A stretch of 20,197 nucleotides of DNA from Hypsibius dujardini (taxonomy: Eukaryota > Tardigrada > Eutardigrada > Parachela > Hypsibiidae), in assembly GCA_001579985.1 (NCBI GenBank), contig LRSR01007668.1:1-20197 (forward strand), read 5' to 3'. Positions 17,487 through 20,197 of the stretch are shown piece by piece. The notes under the pieces are model-generated. The model saw nothing but the letters and a program-made list of their open reading frames with translations, searched no databases and had not been told where the DNA came from. The position numbers and the translations under genes were made by a program. Positions within the stretch are counted from its first letter, which is position 1. Every line of letters starts with the position of its first letter.

Positions 17487-17817
17487 TTAACTTTGCACAG
17501 CAACTTAGGACAATATACCTGAAACTGTCCGCACTTTGCTGGCGAACCCTCTGCACTGTACATTTTTAGTTTTTATTTTAGTCCTTGTTGCATTGGGCAT
17601 GAACTGGCTGGAGATTAGCTGAGGAAATAACTTGGCCAAAGCGGTACTAAGGAAGCATCGTCACTTTGGTCAATGGTCTTCCGATCACAATCGAAGTTAA
17701 TATACGCATGTGGATAAGATTGTCTGTGCATTAGCAGCCAAAAAATGCTGCTGTAACAGCAGAAAAATCCGGAGAAAATGAAAGCCCACCCTTATTCAAA
17801 TCTTTTGGGCATTTCAA
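17487..17817 (-). other. Copy C 3' UTR and flank
   Basis: This is homologous to 11027-11323 of copy B. An 18-bp block, GTTGCTGTGCAAAGTTAA on the minus strand (17504-17487), recurs at 12537-12554 on the copy B side, so about 1.2 kb was gained on the B side or lost on the C side between these points. Confidence 0.6.
17572..17577 (-). terminator. Poly(A) signal of copy C
   Basis: AATAAA on the minus strand, at the same place relative to the stop codon as in copy B. Confidence 0.55.
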
Positions 17818-18049
17818 TTATAGTTCAGAAGATCGACTGTGCCTATACTCGTTCCCGTTGCCCGCGCCACCTGATAGCGATTTCCATTCGGCGAAGACAC
17901 TGTCGGGACAGGTGTCCATCACATCGGATTGGCATTGAAAAATGTCCATGAAGGAGACCTTAAAGCTCAGCCGAAGATCAAACACAGCAGAAGACGGGCA
18001 CGTGAATATGGATACTTCATCATAACAGTCCATAAGTTCCTGTATCCCA
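17818..18049 (-). CDS. Copy C exon 5
   Basis: It starts T GGG ATA after TTATAG, so the split codon is Cys. It contains MDC, FTC, FQC and DTCP, then the tail ending SRSSEL. Confidence 0.82.
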
Positions 18050-19990
18050 CTATAAAACGAAAATCTATTCGTAATAGGCGTTTTTGTGGAACTTCATTTG
18101 TACTCACCAGCAAATCATTATTCGAAGTCCTCGCATACCATCCGTCATGAGTGATGCAAAGACGGATGGACTTGACTGTAGTTCAATCATGACTAGCTGT
18201 ATCTGCTGGACACGTGCTTGACATCGGTCGATTCCCGGCCCTTGGGCTTGACAGGAGAGAATAATCTCGAGGCTGTCGTAAAAGTCCGGTCGATCGCAGG
18301 CTTCCGACGCAGCGATAATATTCTTGAGGAGGGTTTGCACGTACGGGATGTTCAGCGGCATACAGTTTGTGAAATAGTTCGCGTAGCAGGTTGCAAAGCT
18401 TTGTACCTTTCTAAAAGCAATATTTTTAGTTAGAGTCTTGTCAATGCCCATCCTTTTTTTGTTTAAAATTGGCCGCCAAAACAATTTCAAAATATGACAC
18501 GGAGTGGCTATGTTACCTCCCCCCTTTTTGAGGTCTAATACAACACCGGCTATTTACCCCTCTCTGTATACATTACCAGGGACCCAAACTGCGCCACTGC
18601 TATTTTACTCTTCCCATGTTGGCTGTCCGTTCGTTGTCCGTCCATCTGTTATCCGCCCATCCGTTGTCCATCCGTTCGTTGTCAGTTGTCCGTAGGTCTG
18701 CATGTCCGTATGTCCGTATGTCCGTATGGCCGGCCGGACGGACGTACGGCTGGACAGACGAACAGTGGACGGACGGACAACGGATGAGCGAACAACATGG
18801 GAGGGGTAAAATAGCCGGGCGCTATTGGACCCCACACAACATGGGAGGGGTAAAATAGCTGTAGTCCCTAAAAAATGCTGTTAGGTACAGTGGCGGATTA
18901 ACTATCGTGCTGGCGAGGTTGTGGCCCGGAGGAGGGGCAACGGAAATATCACTTCTAGATGAAAACTCAATAACGCCCGATCCCCATCATTACATCTCAC
19001 AACTCACTCTCCCCGCAGTAAATCTCACATGCCCCACCTCTCATCTCCAATCCTTCATCTTCCAGCTAAATCTCCCACTTCCCATTCCCCATCCCCCAAA
19101 TCCCATTTCACATCTCACACCTTTTATACACACCCAAACTCCTGTTGCTTCGTACCGATTCACTGTGACACTACCTTTCTACATCACGTACTTGCAAAAG
19201 CTCTTTGCCAGATTTTTGTTCAAAGGAACCGGCCCGATCTCTCCGCCAATTTGACGCTGCAGCTGGAAGGTATCCAGCTCGTTAGCCAAGCTTGAGACTT
19301 CTTTCATAAAGGTCACGCATTTCATCACATCGCATGAGCCAGCTTCCGTGGGTTCCTCATCACCTCCAGTAGGTTCACTGTCCTCAGCGTCGACGTTTTC
19401 GACTTCATCCGTGAGAGTATCTTTATCCGATACCCTTGTGGATTGGGGGCAACTGGCAAGGACGTCTTTATCGCATTTGTAGATCTTGAACATTGCTTTG
19501 CTTAAGTTATCCAGCACCACAACTGGATCATATTCACGCATTTCATCAACCAACGTGACCATAAGGGGTCCGGTACATTTCTCTTGGAAAATTGGTCTAT
19601 AGCAAGCCGCCATATTCTGAAAGAAACTATACCGAAGAACAGAAATATCATACGAGCGACAGGTGGTTGGGGATATTTAATATCTCATACCAGCAAAATC
19701 TGGAATTAGTGTTGTCCGTTGACCGCTTGGTTGATTTGAGATTGGAAAGCACGTCAACAAATATTGTCTGAATTGCTTTCAACGTCTGCAGATTGCACAC
19801 GTCTTGATCATTGCCTCCTGCCATGCGAATACACTGAGTCAAGACTATGGCCTTTTCTGTCAAATTGGGGACGTCGCATAGATCAGCCATAAGGAGATCC
19901 GTTTTGGTTATGTTGTTTAATGCTGACGATAGGCTGTTCGAGCACCGTTTTTCGTAGTCCCACACACATTTCGTGTGTGCCTGAATTCGC
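17818..19990 (-). CDS. Copy C: 14-Cys tandem-unit secreted protein, exons 2-5 (5' end outside window)
   Basis: Minus-strand exons are 19990-19691, 19626-19192, 18410-18108 and 18049-17818. Exons 3, 4 and 5 have exactly the lengths of copy B (435, 303, 232); exon 2 is nine bases longer (three extra residues before the CC pair). All splice sites are GT-AG in phase 2 and the frame is intact, ending TAA at 17820-17818. All 25 cysteines encoded by exons 2-5 of copy B are present, while other positions differ (about one quarter of exon 5). The acidic linker between the units is kept (VENVDAEDSEPTGGDEE). Exon 1 with the signal peptide must lie right of the window. Conservation of frame and cysteines amid divergence suggests a functional gene. 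Confidence 0.82.
18108..18410 (-). CDS. Copy C exon 4
   Basis: It follows the acceptor GCTTTTAG and starts A AAG GTA. Its cysteine spacing C-x7-C-x21-C-x14-C-x9-C then the CC pair equals copy B. Donor GTGAGT; intron 4 is 58 bp, as in B. Confidence 0.82.
18500..18890. repeat. Long palindromic GTCC-rich element in copy C intron 3
   Basis: This is the counterpart of 9950-10345. It has GTCCGT words on the left, GGACGGAC on the right, and a centre near GGCCGGCC at 18728-18735. The right side has a direct duplication of CAACATGGGAGGGGTAAAAT (about 18793 and 18838). Confidence 0.7.
18960..19140. repeat. Pyrimidine-rich degenerate repeat in copy C intron 3
   Basis: CATCTCACA, CCCATTCC and CATCCCCC words recur; it is the complement of the 9700-9890 stretch in copy B. 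Confidence 0.5.
19192..19626 (-). CDS. Copy C exon 3
   Basis: It starts at 19626 after GGTATAG, matching the acceptor choice in copy B. It contains AAC-x8-C, KC-x7-SCP, the acidic linker, SC-x4-C and ends FC AA|. A second AG ten bases downstream would produce a stop, as in B. Confidence 0.8.
19691..19990 (-). CDS. Copy C exon 2
   Basis: It starts G CGA ATT after TTTCCAG. It has the same seven cysteines as copy B exon 2 and ends FCC with a split codon before GTATGA. Confidence 0.82.
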
Positions 19991-20197
19991 CTGGAAACAA
20001 AGCCGGGATTGAGACAAATTCCCCTTGGGTTTATCAGGAAAAATGTAGGTAACATGAAATCGGATTCACGTAAAACCGTAACGGATTTGGTGGAGAGGGG
20101 CATTGATTGGGAATCACAAAATTGAGAAATAATGTTGACTGGGAGGAAGAATATACGTATCTATATCAATTTGCCAAAATCAGAGCCGCATGCAGCC
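19991..20197 (-). other. 3' end of copy C intron 1
   Basis: This is partly homologous to the 8680-8875 region of copy B, including 'tcccaatcaat/tgattcccc'-type words and 'catgaaatcgga/gatttcatgtta'. No pogo terminus is seen. Exon 1 is outside the window. Confidence 0.5.

Noticed and set aside
18616-18780. Possible CRISPR-like regular repeats
   Set aside because: The units are short tetranucleotide-like words with no spacers, within a eukaryotic intronic palindrome.

Overview
The window looks like gene-sparse nuclear DNA from an invertebrate animal, most likely an ecdysozoan such as an arthropod, tardigrade or nematode relative. The reasons are spliced genes with short (58-64 bp) and long (0.8-2.4 kb) GT-AG introns, AATAAA poly(A) signals, a peritrophin-type chitin-binding domain, LDL-receptor YWTD repeats, and many decayed DNA transposons (pogo/Tigger-like, mariner-like, hAT-like, MITEs). 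One N at 6884 shows it is a draft assembly. The species cannot be fixed from sequence alone.

The main content is three copies of one unfamiliar secreted-protein gene in alternating orientation. Copy A (minus) shows only exon 1 at 361-557 and runs off the left edge. Copy B (plus, 6322-11026) is complete, with five exons and 485 codons. Copy C (minus, 17818-19990) shows exons 2-5, and its exon 1 lies beyond the right edge. A and B are head to head with homologous promoters; B and C are tail to tail with homologous 3' flanks. Introns, intronic repeats and flanks match too, so these are segmental inverted duplications. The B protein has a signal peptide and then two tandem copies of a 14-cysteine unit with nearly identical cysteine spacing, joined by an acidic linker. 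All introns are in phase 2, and the split codons alternate Lys and Cys. All 25 cysteines visible in copy C are conserved.

The A-B spacer (about 1.3-5 kb) holds a Tc1/mariner-type MITE (1862-2080), an internally deleted pogo-like element (2926-3539), a hAT-like MITE (3737-3984) and the last two exons of a chitin-binding gene (4278-4751). The region upstream of B has acquired a 119-bp foldback with perfect 51-bp arms (5949-6067). Intron 1 of B contains a decayed 1658-bp pogo-like transposon with clear TIRs and TA target duplications (7020-8677). Intron 3 of B and of C carries the same long palindromic GTCC-rich element.

The B-C spacer (about 11.3-17.5 kb) holds a truncated mariner-like element (11394-12339), a reverse-transcriptase pseudogene on the minus strand (12551-14213), and scattered exons of an LDL-receptor class B/EGF gene on the minus strand (14526-17345). 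That gene carries a premature stop and frameshifts and is probably a pseudogene. No tRNA, rRNA or CRISPR array was recognised.
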